Shown here: one piece after another, positions 1 to 9,114 of the stretch
How the letters are laid out: each line of letters starts with the position of its first letter
Numbering within the stretch: the stretch's first letter is position 1
Assembly (NCBI GenBank): GCA_905234835.1
Contig: CAJOIZ010000022.1
Coordinates: 1 to 41,302 of the forward strand
Source of the DNA: Paludibacteraceae bacterium
Lineage (GTDB): Bacteria; Bacteroidota; Bacteroidia; Bacteroidales; Paludibacteraceae
Direction: 5' to 3'
Length of the DNA: 41,302 bases
Notes under the pieces: generated by a model
What the model was told of the DNA's origin: nothing
The model's database searches: none
Seen by the model: only the letters and a program-made list of their open reading frames with translations
Position numbers and translations under genes: made by a program

Positions 1-27
1 TTTTTCAGAAGCGACATAGTCGCATTA

Positions 28-146
28 TATACCCCTCCATAATATAGCAAAAAAATGGCCTAAATCTATCACCTAAAAAGCAACTTTTTTTCAAAAAAAT
101 GCATTTTCTTTGTAAGTGCCTTATTTTCTTCTCTGTTTCGGATTCA
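28..146. repeat. Direct repeat, copy 1
   Basis: The best-conserved part (62-146) matches 1007-1090 almost base for base. The shared core includes CTATCACCTAAAAAGCAAC, a run of T, GCATTTTCTTTGTAAGTGCC and CTGTTTCGGATTCA. Similarity fades upstream to about position 28 (CCCCT..CATAATATA in both) and stops abruptly after GGATTCA. The two copies flank the lipoprotein gene at 337-807. The rest of 1-336 shows no gene that I can support; plus-strand frames over the region run antisense to the lipoprotein gene. Confidence 0.85.
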
Positions 147-336
147 GCGAATGGCTGTATCATTCATTTCTGCCAGTCTATGCCACGCAGACAAGCAGGC
201 AGTTTGGTGCCGGCGGCTTTGTGATGCGCGACACAGGCGCAGCAATGTCCGTGCCGAGGACAGTCTTTCGTACAAGGGCAGTCGATATTGTTATGTGGAC
301 AAGACATAGTATATATCAGTTATTACGGATATTATT

Positions 337-807
337 TCATTCTAATGTTTTGAATACGGTACGGCTCAATGTTCCGGAGAACGTTCCTGTCGCATCCATC
401 TTGACAACAATAATCGTACAGGCAGATCCTTGTGACAGTTGTTTCAATGTACCTTCTTGTGTCCCGCTCTTCAGAAAATAGTCGTATCCGGTCACCTTGG
501 GATCATACATGATAAGCAGATCATATCCGTTTTTCATATCTGCCTTGATCTGCTCGTCAGTCATGGAAGCCGCATCTTTATAAATAATATGTATTACAAA
601 TGTAGCCTCCATATCCGTTGGTACAATCTTGTAATCCGCGGTTGTTTGGGTTATGTTGCTTACGTTAACATCAAAATCCCCTTTTTTCTCAGGTTCAGCA
701 GGGTTACATGACGAAAGTGTCAACGCGCCTGCAGCCATTACAACCGCAGCGACGATGAGAACTAACTTTTTCTCTGCCACAAAGGCGCGATTCATTACAT
801 TTTTCAT
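337..807 (-). CDS. Hypothetical lipoprotein
   Basis: The 156-residue product has a basic N-terminus, a hydrophobic stretch at residues 14-30 and a lipobox LSSC with Cys34, so it should be cleaved by signal peptidase II and lipidated. The residues after the cysteine (NPAEPEKKGD) are acidic, which resembles the Bacteroidota signal for export of lipoproteins to the cell surface. I do not recognise the mature domain, about 120 residues; it looks like a small beta-rich domain. Start Met1 is used, with Met5 a possible alternative. The gene stands alone between two copies of a direct repeat and no good promoter box was found. Function is unknown. Confidence 0.75.
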   Translation of the reverse strand: MKNVMNRAFVAEKKLVLIVAAVVMAAGALTLSSCNPAEPEKKGDFDVNVSNITQTTADYKIVPTDMEATFVIHIIYKDAASMTDEQIKADMKNGYDLLIMYDPKVTGYDYFLKSGTQEGTLKQLSQGSACTIIVVKMDATGTFSGTLSRTVFKTLE

Positions 808-967
808 AGTGCTATTATGTATTTTTAATTGATACCATGCGCCTAATCAAAGCCATTTCCGATGAGAACTAATCTATTCATGCTACATAGATATATCTTC
901 ATCTATTTCGGGGTGGACAAGAGGTTGTGATTATTTGCTCGGTGGAAACGGATATTATTCTCTTTAT

Positions 968-1090
968 CTATCCCCTTTCATAATATATAGAGGGACTAAA
1001 GAGGAAAAATCTATCACCTAAAAAGCAACTTTTTTCAAAAAAATGCATTTTCTTTGTAAGTGCCTTATTCTCTTATCTGTTTCGGATTCA
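968..1090. repeat. Direct repeat, copy 2
   Basis: This is the second copy of the repeat at 28-146, with a few substitutions and one T-run length difference. It lies just past the 3' end of the six-gene operon that ends at 1174. It could be a duplicated regulatory stretch (TTTCTTTG resembles a -7 box on the plus strand) or the trace of a recombination that brought in the lipoprotein gene. The rest of the spacer 808-1173 holds no gene I can support. Confidence 0.85.
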
Positions 1091-1173
1091 AGGCAAGTTT
1101 TGTTTCCTTAGCACTTACTATAAACGGCGGTGTGGGCATGTACTTTTTCTACTTAGTGGAAAGGGGGGTTATC

Positions 1174-2865
1174 TCAACACTCAGAATATTCGTCTCTCGT
1201 TCCTTCCTTTAATGGCTTCAAGAAACCGAGATTCACATAATCAGGAAACATATCAGTTTGATAATATTTGTGTGCCAATATGGTCAAATATCCAAACTGT
1301 GTTTTTTCAGTTCTAAGATCTATAGAATCATATCGTTTGACAAAAGTCTTTTTAAACTCATCCAATGTCTCTGGTAATTGGATATTTGTCTCTACGCACA
1401 TTTCATTCATTAGCCTATGTTCAAACATCTTCACCTCCAATTCATCATCGGGAATCGGATATGCCACTTGCAAATTCACCTTGGCTTTCAATATCTCTTC
1501 GCGCAACAACTTATACCACTCCTCATATCCCAACCACGCAATTATTTCCATCAGCACTACCAGCAGTAGCGACGAAGCATCTACATACTCATCCGACTTT
1601 TCATACAAACTTTTTGCACATGCCTTTCGATTCCCGTATAACTCAGGAAACATATTATTATGCCGCTTCCGTCGCATTAAATTCGTTAACACCTTATTTA
1701 TATAACGCACGAATTTCTCTGTATTCTCTTCACTGCAATTATTTACAAAGAGGAAACGCACTAACATCAGCAATGGAATTGATTGTGTATCTAACAGCAA
1801 CACATCAAAACCCGAATTCATTTCTATCACGCGCATCATTTCGTCTTGCATGATTTGCACCATTTTCCTACTCTGCCATCTACGAACTGCATTATAGTAA
1901 TAGAGTATATCGGCTAAATAATCATAACATCGAATAGGATACATCACCTTCTCTATCTCTCCTTCGCGCATATACAAGCCTTTGTATGTTCTGGCTATTC
2001 GTCTAAGCTTATCCAAATATTCTTGGTATATTGTTAAATGCAAATCTACCAATCCGTCAAACGTCTCAATCACATACTTCTTTCCATCCAAATAATTCTT
2101 TAATATCCAGCCCCAAGTTAATAATACCATCGCTTCCGATGCTCTTTTAGCCGGTAATAGATTCTTTGCCTCATGACATACCTCATATATCATAGATAAT
2201 ATCAGTTTCAATCCAGCTAATGTACTAATCACTTGTCGCTTATTATCCACATTACATTGTCCACATAGTTGTTTTGTCAAAGTCCGCACATCGTCTTCCT
2301 TCCATCCTGGAGCATCACACATTAGCAGTATTTTCTTCAGCATCTTGTATGAAGAATCATCACTCATCATGCACTCATCAAACAAATGCGTTGCAAATAG
2401 CCCCACCAATTTATCAATATCCCATCGTTCAAACTCATCTTCTCCAAAGTTCGCTTGTATAAACTGTTCATATTGCACTTTTGCATTCTCATGAAGAATC
2501 CCATTATGCACAAATACTATCTTATGTGGCAGTTTATTAAAGGAAGGTATCGCACTATCGATATAGGGCACATCTTTTGCTGCAAGCAGAGATTCCCTCA
2601 CACCATCTGCCATATTAAATGTACTATTCGTAATATCCTTTGCTGCGTTCCCTTTAAGTTCAAAATACCAACGATATATCTTTCCATCTTCTCCTCTACC
2701 TACAGCCACAACATCCTTTCCGTATTGATCACACCCCTTACTATTCTGTGGGGTTGTCACGATACGGAAGTTCATCGCCTCAAGTAAAGTTGGAAATATG
2801 GCATCCAACTCTTTATCCTCTTTCAGCGACTCCAAGTATTCTCGTATAATCTTACTCTTGTTCAT
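1174..2865 (-). CDS. Unknown protein with PD-(D/E)XK-like N-terminus
   Basis: The 563-residue protein has no family I can name. Its N-terminal 75 residues look like a PD-(D/E)XK nuclease core: Asp51 in GKDVVAV, then a beta strand ending in Glu69-Leu-Lys71 (YFELKG). That spacing is normal for restriction-type endonucleases and Holliday resolvases. The remaining ~480 residues are mainly alpha-helical, with several hydrophobic segments but no signal peptide. The start overlaps the end of the upstream gene by 14 bp, so the two are probably translationally coupled. It is the last gene of the restriction-modification operon. DNA cleavage or sensing in defence is an inference from the motif and the setting. 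Confidence 0.7.
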   Translation of the reverse strand: MNKSKIIREYLESLKEDKELDAIFPTLLEAMNFRIVTTPQNSKGCDQYGKDVVAVGRGEDGKIYRWYFELKGNAAKDITNSTFNMADGVRESLLAAKDVPYIDSAIPSFNKLPHKIVFVHNGILHENAKVQYEQFIQANFGEDEFERWDIDKLVGLFATHLFDECMMSDDSSYKMLKKILLMCDAPGWKEDDVRTLTKQLCGQCNVDNKRQVISTLAGLKLILSMIYEVCHEAKNLLPAKRASEAMVLLTWGWILKNYLDGKKYVIETFDGLVDLHLTIYQEYLDKLRRIARTYKGLYMREGEIEKVMYPIRCYDYLADILYYYNAVRRWQSRKMVQIMQDEMMRVIEMNSGFDVLLLDTQSIPLLMLVRFLFVNNCSEENTEKFVRYINKVLTNLMRRKRHNNMFPELYGNRKACAKSLYEKSDEYVDASSLLLVVLMEIIAWLGYEEWYKLLREEILKAKVNLQVAYPIPDDELEVKMFEHRLMNEMCVETNIQLPETLDEFKKTFVKRYDSIDLRTEKTQFGYLTILAHKYYQTDMFPDYVNLGFLKPLKEGTRDEYSEC

Positions 2866-3829
2866 TCTCTGCTCCTAATTGCGACCAATTTTTGAACATA
2901 TACTGCGTATATTCAAACTCCTCTAGTGGGGTTTGAGAACTCAAATAGATTGGATATGGTGCTGAATAGGAAATCTTGCTTAGAGGCTGACATGTTCCGT
3001 CTGGTTTCCGCCATCCTCCGGATCTACCGAGTACCACGTTCTGTAACAATCCCAGAAACGATGTCCTATTCGATCTTTCTTCTACTGCTGCATAAATCTT
3101 TTTCTGATGCTCATTATGTTCGCGCCAACATATCTCATGTTCATCCGGATATGCATACATGGATTGTAGTTCCACGCAATCCCTTGCGTATCGAATACGC
3201 TCCTCTTCATTCTTCAGCGATTGATCTATAGTCTCCATCTCTTCTGTGCGTTCCCCTATCAATTGGTTGAATTGCTCTCTAACTACACCCGGATAATTGA
3301 GTATATACAATGGCAAACATTCTGCTATCATTTTACGCACAGACTGATAGGATGACTGCAATAAAGGCATCACTTTGTGTAATCGTTCTTCCGGCTTAAC
3401 AAAATCTTGTAACAATGAAATCCCCATCCGCAACTGCATCTCTTCTGTCTGCTGCATCAATTCGATATCGGTTGTATCAACATCATCCCAAACCATACGC
3501 CCCACATGACGCACATATCCATCATCATCGGTTACCATTTCTACAACTAATGGTTTTAGTTCGTGATGACAATGTACACATTGTCTTATCCATGCCTCTA
3601 AAACGTCACGCATTTCCCATATCCATTTGCGTTGTTGCAGTAATGTGATAAATGAACGAGTAAAATCCAATGTTACAAACATATACAAAAACGGATGTTC
3701 CATAAATTCAAGGACATCCTCCTGTGTAACATTTTTGTCCAACATAGTATTATATACTTGTTGCAGTACAAGAGTATCCTTCCTTTCTTGACGAACTATC
3801 TCGAAAATATGTTGAACGCGTTCACCCAT
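2852..3829 (-). CDS. Unknown helical protein of the defence operon
   Basis: The 325-residue protein is not recognised. It is rich in predicted helices, and residues ~60-185 read like HEAT-type helical pairs (repeated leucine-rich amphipathic segments). A charged helix around residues 195-255 could form a coiled coil. The C-terminal ~60 residues are aromatic- and proline-rich (GGWRKPDG, SYSAPYPIYL). There is no signal peptide and no membrane segment. It sits 15 bp after the GIY-YIG gene and overlaps the next gene by 14 bp. A structural partner for the PD-(D/E)XK-like protein is a plausible role, but it rests on gene overlap only. Confidence 0.7.
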   Translation of the reverse strand: MGERVQHIFEIVRQERKDTLVLQQVYNTMLDKNVTQEDVLEFMEHPFLYMFVTLDFTRSFITLLQQRKWIWEMRDVLEAWIRQCVHCHHELKPLVVEMVTDDDGYVRHVGRMVWDDVDTTDIELMQQTEEMQLRMGISLLQDFVKPEERLHKVMPLLQSSYQSVRKMIAECLPLYILNYPGVVREQFNQLIGERTEEMETIDQSLKNEEERIRYARDCVELQSMYAYPDEHEICWREHNEHQKKIYAAVEERSNRTSFLGLLQNVVLGRSGGWRKPDGTCQPLSKISYSAPYPIYLSSQTPLEEFEYTQYMFKNWSQLGAENEQE

Positions 3830-3844
3830 GTATAAAAAAGTTAA

Positions 3845-4675
3845 TTACTCCTCCAACTGTTTCCTATACACAGCGTCAAGAGTTAGACCATCTTTGTCTT
3901 TCCATACCAACCAACCATTATTGCTACTGCCAATACAGAAATCTGCGGCAGTACTGGGGCTTGAAAAAGTTTTATCGGACTCTAATTCCAACTTATTACC
4001 TTTGTTAGCGGTATAATCTTTTAGAAGCGTTTCGCGTTTTTCTTTCCAAGTAAACGAAGGAACAGCCGTTTGAGCAATAATACTGCCTTTCAATACTGTA
4101 AAACCATTAGCATCATAAAAACCACACGCTTTACAACCTCGTCCTGTTGTGTAAAATAAATGTTTCTCTTTCGGCTTTGCTACATCAAATATATTGCAGC
4201 CAATAAAAGAAGTGAGAAATTTCACATCCTCAAAGAATCCCTCCATGTCATCCTTTCTGTATTCCGGCAGATTAGGCGCTTTGGGTGTCTGTTTATTCTC
4301 ATTCAGCACAAAGTTGTTAGAAGTTTTCGCTTCGGCAATGGCCCTGTGTTCCAAATATTGCACATCGGCTTTAGTCATAGCTGCATCTTTGGATATAAAC
4401 AATAAAGCCTTTTGCCAAAATGCTTTTTTGCTGTCATGGTCTTTCACACGCTCACGGAAATTCTCTGTCTCGCCAATATATGCTTTAGGCTTTGTTGCTT
4501 CGTCCTCCCCAAGCAAAATGTAAAACGCCGGTGTCTGTAACTCTTGTCGCTCGTTCAAAATAGCGAGATTGGCACGAGGTATTACATACATCTGACAAAT
4601 CTTATTGCTGATGAATACATACTGAGTTCCTTTCGGATCTCCGTCTATTAAATAAGTTGTAATTGTTTTACCCAT
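3845..4675 (-). CDS. GIY-YIG nuclease-fold protein with DUF4357 domain
   Basis: The 276-residue protein has a GIY-YIG core at residues 51-125: FYILLG (Tyr52), AYIGET (Tyr66-Ile-Gly68), Arg74, His80, Glu109 in the metal-binding position and Asn125. These are the residues that family members use for divalent-metal DNA cleavage. The last ~60 residues match DUF4357 (SPSTAADF, then NGWLVWKDKDG), a domain often found fused to GIY-YIG in restriction-modification neighbourhoods. The gene lies 49 bp downstream of the beta-class methyltransferase gene. It may be a second nuclease or a nicking/repair accessory of the system; which one cannot be told from sequence. Confidence 0.85.
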   Translation of the reverse strand: MGKTITTYLIDGDPKGTQYVFISNKICQMYVIPRANLAILNERQELQTPAFYILLGEDEATKPKAYIGETENFRERVKDHDSKKAFWQKALLFISKDAAMTKADVQYLEHRAIAEAKTSNNFVLNENKQTPKAPNLPEYRKDDMEGFFEDVKFLTSFIGCNIFDVAKPKEKHLFYTTGRGCKACGFYDANGFTVLKGSIIAQTAVPSFTWKEKRETLLKDYTANKGNKLELESDKTFSSPSTAADFCIGSSNNGWLVWKDKDGLTLDAVYRKQLEE

Positions 4676-4724
4676 AGTGTTGCTTATTTCATGAATAGAT
4701 TATTATCCATTTTGGCAGTCTTGA

Positions 4725-6437
4725 TCAAATCGCAATTTTCATTATTTTATCGCTATTAGTCGCCAATAGTATATTAGATAGTGTGGTATCCTTAAATACA
4801 TGCCATATATCCAAATGTACAATTCGATAATCATCAAATATTTGATCTATGAATTCTATCTCAAATACAAGACGTAGATCATTGGGGTCATTATCAGGCT
4901 GACCTTCTTTACGAGAACCCACACGTGCTATCTTTATTAAATAAAGATCTCTAATGCCTTTCGACTTTACATATGGCATAAAGTAGTATAATTTATTTAA
5001 TGCCACAGATGTCGGGAATTTCTTACCTGTATAGTATATTTTAGCAGATTGGTCTAAGTACTGCTCCATATTGTCGGCTTTAACCAAACTAATGAGACAA
5101 TTCTTTGCCATGTCAAGAGTTATCCCATTGGGAGAAGATTGGATATTTCCAGAAACATTATCACTAATCGCACTATTCTCAACAATATGATTCGGATATT
5201 GCCGTAGCACATCAAACAAATTCAATTGTTTGTAATGAATAGGAGAAGGCATATCTCCTGTTCCGCTTATACTGAATCGCGGTGTTACATGTTCTTCCTC
5301 AACTTTGTTGTATGTGAAGAATGCAAATTCGCCGCCTCCTTGCCAATTAACATCCGGAGATATACCTCCAGTTTCACCGTCAATAACACGATTCAGTCGG
5401 TTAACAACCAAGTCTGTCATTTGATTTCCGAGTTCAATACCGATGTAATGGCGATTCATCTTATGAGCTGCAGCAACAGTTGTTCCTGAGCCCAAATAAG
5501 CATCCAGCACGTAATCGCCTTCGTTTGTGGCGATATATAGAATTTGTTTTATCAACTCCTCCGGTTTTGGTGTGTCAAAAACTTTTTCTCCATCTGGGAA
5601 TAATGTCAACAAGTGTTTTTTGGCGCTATCGGTAGTACCCACCATATCCCCCGTCCATAGAGTTTCCGGAGTGAGACCAACTTTGGCAGAAGAAAGGAAC
5701 TTCTTGATACGAGGAGTATTATTTCCATTTGTTCCAAACCAAATATTATTTTCTGCGATTTCGCGTCTCATTCTTTCTTCATTATATACCCAACAACGTC
5801 CCTTCGGTGGATTGTGTCGAGTGCCATTTGGGGCTATGATGGTATAGAATTGACTTGGGACAGCATGTCCAGCTTGCACATTAGCGGACACTGATTGCCA
5901 AGGACCTCGTGGGTCATTATCCGGATTCTTATATTTGGATTTTATAAAATCTTCATCAACTGGTAGTAGATTACGAGATTTCTTAAAAGCATTGATGTTT
6001 TTTGCATACACCAAGATATACTCATGGTTGTAGGAGAAAATAGCTCTATTCTCTCTTGTCTTTCTTTGCTGCCATATTATAGTCGCTGCAAAATTTTCTC
6101 GTCCAAAAATTTTATCGGCTTCAACTTTTAAGTAGGCCATTTCTTTATCATCAATAGAGATCCAAATACTCCCATCTTTTGTAAGTAACGGTTTTAGCAA
6201 TCTCAATACATCGCGCATATCTTTTAACCATGAATACTGCGATGCATTGTCTTCGTAATAATGATAGCTATCACCATTATTATATGGCGGATCAATGTAG
6301 ATGCATTTAATTTGGTTGTTGAATCTATATGCTAGTTCCGGGAGAACATCTTTATTGTTGCCCCTAATTAGCAAGTTTTTACAATCCTCTCCTGCCGTTG
6401 AATATTGTGATACGTATGTCAAACTATCATTACCCAT
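4725..6437 (-). CDS. DNA adenine-N6 methyltransferase, beta class
   Basis: The 570-residue protein transfers methyl from S-adenosylmethionine to an exocyclic amino group in DNA. The catalytic motif IV DPPY is at residues 49-52 (followed by NNG) and the SAM-binding motif I (LGSGTT) at about 312-317. This order, IV before I, defines the beta class that includes type III Mod and CcrM. The region between them should include the target-recognition part. About 200 residues follow motif I, including a C-terminal domain unlike the common core, which might contact DNA or a partner. It is 3 bp from the alpha-type methyltransferase gene, so the two are expressed together. Confidence 0.92.
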   Translation of the reverse strand: MGNDSLTYVSQYSTAGEDCKNLLIRGNNKDVLPELAYRFNNQIKCIYIDPPYNNGDSYHYYEDNASQYSWLKDMRDVLRLLKPLLTKDGSIWISIDDKEMAYLKVEADKIFGRENFAATIIWQQRKTRENRAIFSYNHEYILVYAKNINAFKKSRNLLPVDEDFIKSKYKNPDNDPRGPWQSVSANVQAGHAVPSQFYTIIAPNGTRHNPPKGRCWVYNEERMRREIAENNIWFGTNGNNTPRIKKFLSSAKVGLTPETLWTGDMVGTTDSAKKHLLTLFPDGEKVFDTPKPEELIKQILYIATNEGDYVLDAYLGSGTTVAAAHKMNRHYIGIELGNQMTDLVVNRLNRVIDGETGGISPDVNWQGGGEFAFFTYNKVEEEHVTPRFSISGTGDMPSPIHYKQLNLFDVLRQYPNHIVENSAISDNVSGNIQSSPNGITLDMAKNCLISLVKADNMEQYLDQSAKIYYTGKKFPTSVALNKLYYFMPYVKSKGIRDLYLIKIARVGSRKEGQPDNDPNDLRLVFEIEFIDQIFDDYRIVHLDIWHVFKDTTLSNILLATNSDKIMKIAI

Positions 6438-6440
6438 ATC

Positions 6441-7754
6441 CTAATTGTTAGTACAAACTATAAGTATTTCAGCTTCATCTGATGCTTCCAAAAAATGCTC
6501 AGTTGAGTTCAGTTTATTATGCGAGAACTGTCCTGCCGAAACAATCTCTACATTCGTAAAATGCTTCTTTGCTGATGAAACAAGTTGTTGTATTGTTACT
6601 ACCCTCGGATGTGTTTTCTTTGATTCATCATACGGAGAGTATGATAATAGCAAGTTCCTATTCGATTTTGCAATCGTGCTAAACATTTTATCGAAAGCAT
6701 CAGGAGCCTGGCTTCTTATACAAAACGGCGATTGATGGCGATCTTTGCGATATAGCCCATTGCTAATTTGAGTTACTCCATGAATGTTAACTGTTGATAA
6801 TTCAGGAGAATCCCTTAATACCATTGTTTCAAGAACATGATAAAAACGGCTATAGTGATCTCTTGTATATGGTGGGTCGGCATATACCGTTTTAACACTA
6901 TCTGGCAATGTTTGCAAACATTGCATGTAATCGCATTGTACTGCTGTATTATTGAAATCACCTTTTGGCAACGCAATGTATTTGAGCAGCCACTCTTTGT
7001 AAAGGCTAACAGCGTCAATGGTTTTGTCCTTTACCGCTTTGTTGTACACTGTCACTTTTATTTTACCTTTTGAGTCGCGTGCTTTAATTGGTTGGGCAAA
7101 ATGTTTCCCAACGGTATCCGCCATATCACTCGCGGTACTTAGCAACGCAGCTAAGAGAGTATCTTTGTATTTCGCATTCTCCTTCCTATTAATGATATCC
7201 AAAAGGATATCCATATAAACAGCTTGTCGATAAGAGAAAAATACTCCCCCATAATATCTACTGATGAGTGATTTCTCATTCCATAAATTAGAATTACGTA
7301 AGTTCTTACATGCCTGTACAAGAAGAAAAGTCAAAGAAGATTTGCCATCCGCCAAATCATATGCTTCAACTGAGCCATGCTCCAATATGTCCGTCAATGT
7401 AATTAAGTCTTTGTTAGTAATAGCGTTTTCTTCCAACTCAATAAGAGAAGCAAAACATTTCTGCAGTTTAGAGGCCTCATCTGATTTAGTCGCGCATATA
7501 ATAGACTCAATAGTTGGCAGATCAAAATCATTCTTTTGCAAAAGAGCATTACAAATTGTAGCGGAATAAGCCTGAATATCGCAAGCGACAACAGGATAGA
7601 GATGCGATAAGCAGTATGACACACACCCAGAACCAGCAAACAAGTCGCAAACTCCTGCTCCATCCGGAGTGACTTTACGTACGTTCTCCTCAATAAAATT
7701 GAGAAGCCGTAGTTTGCTGCCAAGATAATTTAATGTTCTAAAATGGTATTGCAT
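6441..7754 (-). CDS. DNA adenine-N6 methyltransferase, D12/alpha class
   Basis: The 437-residue protein is a Dam-like (D12 class, COG3392-like) adenine methyltransferase. It opens with NYLGSKLRLL, the N-terminal signature of the class. It has SAM motif I FAGSG at residues 39-43 and catalytic DPPY at 293-296 in YADPPYTRDHYSRFYH. The ~250 residues between the motifs would hold the target-recognition domain. The gene starts 1 bp after the PLD nuclease stop codon and ends 3 bp before the next methyltransferase. Two methyltransferases of different classes next to one nuclease suggest that each modifies one strand of an asymmetric site. Confidence 0.92.
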   Translation of the reverse strand: MQYHFRTLNYLGSKLRLLNFIEENVRKVTPDGAGVCDLFAGSGCVSYCLSHLYPVVACDIQAYSATICNALLQKNDFDLPTIESIICATKSDEASKLQKCFASLIELEENAITNKDLITLTDILEHGSVEAYDLADGKSSLTFLLVQACKNLRNSNLWNEKSLISRYYGGVFFSYRQAVYMDILLDIINRKENAKYKDTLLAALLSTASDMADTVGKHFAQPIKARDSKGKIKVTVYNKAVKDKTIDAVSLYKEWLLKYIALPKGDFNNTAVQCDYMQCLQTLPDSVKTVYADPPYTRDHYSRFYHVLETMVLRDSPELSTVNIHGVTQISNGLYRKDRHQSPFCIRSQAPDAFDKMFSTIAKSNRNLLLSYSPYDESKKTHPRVVTIQQLVSSAKKHFTNVEIVSAGQFSHNKLNSTEHFLEASDEAEILIVCTNN

Positions 7755-7755
7755 A

Positions 7756-8952
7756 TTAGATTATAAATTCCGGGTATATAGCATGAATAGCCTCAACATG
7801 CACAATAGCGCGCTTTAATTCGCGTGGTGCATTTTTGCTTTCCTTATACAAATATTTCTTAATAGTTTTATATCCTTTGTCACCATGCAAAAGAACTTGA
7901 TATAAAAACTCTCCATTATCAAGTTTGACAAATAATCCAATCGGTCTCTTACTATCACCCGGATATGTTCCTTCCGTCTCTACACATTTAATTTCAAATC
8001 GATAGTTTCGGCTTTTCACTGAAACGGCTTGACGAATTTCAACATCACCGAGTGTGCCATCTTTGGCTATATTCATCAACTGTATGTTGTAATTATTATT
8101 TCCCCTTTCTGCCCCAAAGAAATCTTCAAATATAGTAACGGGGAAGTTCACTTGCTTCCATCGAGGTCCACCTCCAATCTCTGCAATTAAAACTTCTTCT
8201 CCAACAAACAATGATTCTTCCGTATTCGCTTGTTGATTTTGAGGAGTCTTTGTTTTGGTTCTCTTGACTTTTACTCGACGTCCCGGTCTGAAGCCAGATG
8301 GTAGAGGTTGAATAGCAGTCCTCTTAAAAATATTCTTTTTATTAGTAGTGCTCATTGGATCATCACCACCATTGTCATATTTTTCAGCCCTTTCACTCTC
8401 CGATAGAATATATTTCTTTGAGAATAATTCATCTATCAGTTCTTGCGTTACAGAATAGAGATTTGTTTCCGTACCATCCAAGATGCCTTTCCAATAACGG
8501 TAGAAATCTTTATGCACAGATGATGGATCTACGGTGTCTTTGATGAGCAAGGAACATTCTATGTTTTGTACCAATCCTGGAACAGTTAAGTTATTAGAAC
8601 CAACAATGAGAGTAAAGATATCTCGGTTCTCAAAGAGATAAACTTTAGGATGGAAGATATTTCTAGAACTGGTATGGAAGATACGAGCATCAACATTCCA
8701 AGAAAGGACTTCTTCTAATGCCTCTTTGGATGTCCCTTTCTGGTCAATGCCAAGAATGACTTTTATCCTCATACCTCTATCTTTGCCTTCCTCAATGTAC
8801 CTTGTCATGGCGGACACACCGCCATAACTTGCAAACGCGACTAAGCAAGTAAAGTTGTCAAAAACATTAGACTCGAATTGTTTGATTAATTCCTTACCAA
8901 CCGAGGTGTCTTCCTCTAAATTGTAGCCTTGACCTATAATGACGGTTTCCAT
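7756..8952 (-). CDS. PLD-fold restriction endonuclease (BfiI/NgoFVII-like)
   Basis: The 398-residue protein carries one phospholipase-D-type catalytic half-site. His101-Pro-Lys103 (FHPKVYLF) is followed by Gly118-Ser-Asn-Asn121 (VGSNNLT), and the N-terminal strand VAFASYGGVSAM is typical of restriction PLD domains. Known enzymes of this type (BfiI, NgoFVII) dimerise to form one active site and cut without metal ions. Residues ~205-250 are a basic, proline- and lysine-rich linker. The C-terminal ~150 residues (from about GGPRWKQVNFP) would be the B3-like DNA-recognition domain by analogy with BfiI. It is the first gene of the six-gene operon. Confidence 0.85.
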   Translation of the reverse strand: METVIIGQGYNLEEDTSVGKELIKQFESNVFDNFTCLVAFASYGGVSAMTRYIEEGKDRGMRIKVILGIDQKGTSKEALEEVLSWNVDARIFHTSSRNIFHPKVYLFENRDIFTLIVGSNNLTVPGLVQNIECSLLIKDTVDPSSVHKDFYRYWKGILDGTETNLYSVTQELIDELFSKKYILSESERAEKYDNGGDDPMSTTNKKNIFKRTAIQPLPSGFRPGRRVKVKRTKTKTPQNQQANTEESLFVGEEVLIAEIGGGPRWKQVNFPVTIFEDFFGAERGNNNYNIQLMNIAKDGTLGDVEIRQAVSVKSRNYRFEIKCVETEGTYPGDSKRPIGLFVKLDNGEFLYQVLLHGDKGYKTIKKYLYKESKNAPRELKRAIVHVEAIHAIYPEFII

Positions 8953-9080
8953 ATGTTATTAAGTTTTATTATTTCTTTTTATTTATTTATCTTGGTTTTG
9001 TTTCCCGCTTTTCAGTCGGTAATGTTGTGAGTAGTTATATACTTGAGGTTGATGTCGTGCGATTTGCTGATGGTCGGCGG

Positions 9081-9088
9081 CAAAGGTA
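9081..9088 (-). promoter_or_regulatory. -7 box upstream of the restriction-modification operon
   Basis: On the minus strand this reads TACCTTTG, a perfect Bacteroidota -7 box. It would give a 5' leader of roughly 120 bases before the PLD gene at 8952. No TTTG sits at the usual 19-21 bp upstream. The place is taken by AT-rich DNA and the 33-bp tandem repeats, so the promoter may depend on an activator. Confidence 0.5.
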
Positions 9089-9114
9089 CAAAAAATAAGA
9101 GAATTATGTATATT

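Noticed and set aside
753..872. CGATGAGAACTAA repeated at 753 and 860
   Set aside because: Only 13 bases with no extension; could be chance.
1174..8952. DISARM or BREX system
   Set aside because: A PLD protein and methyltransferases recall DISARM, but there is no helicase, DUF1998 or SNF2 gene, and no BREX PglZ or BrxC.
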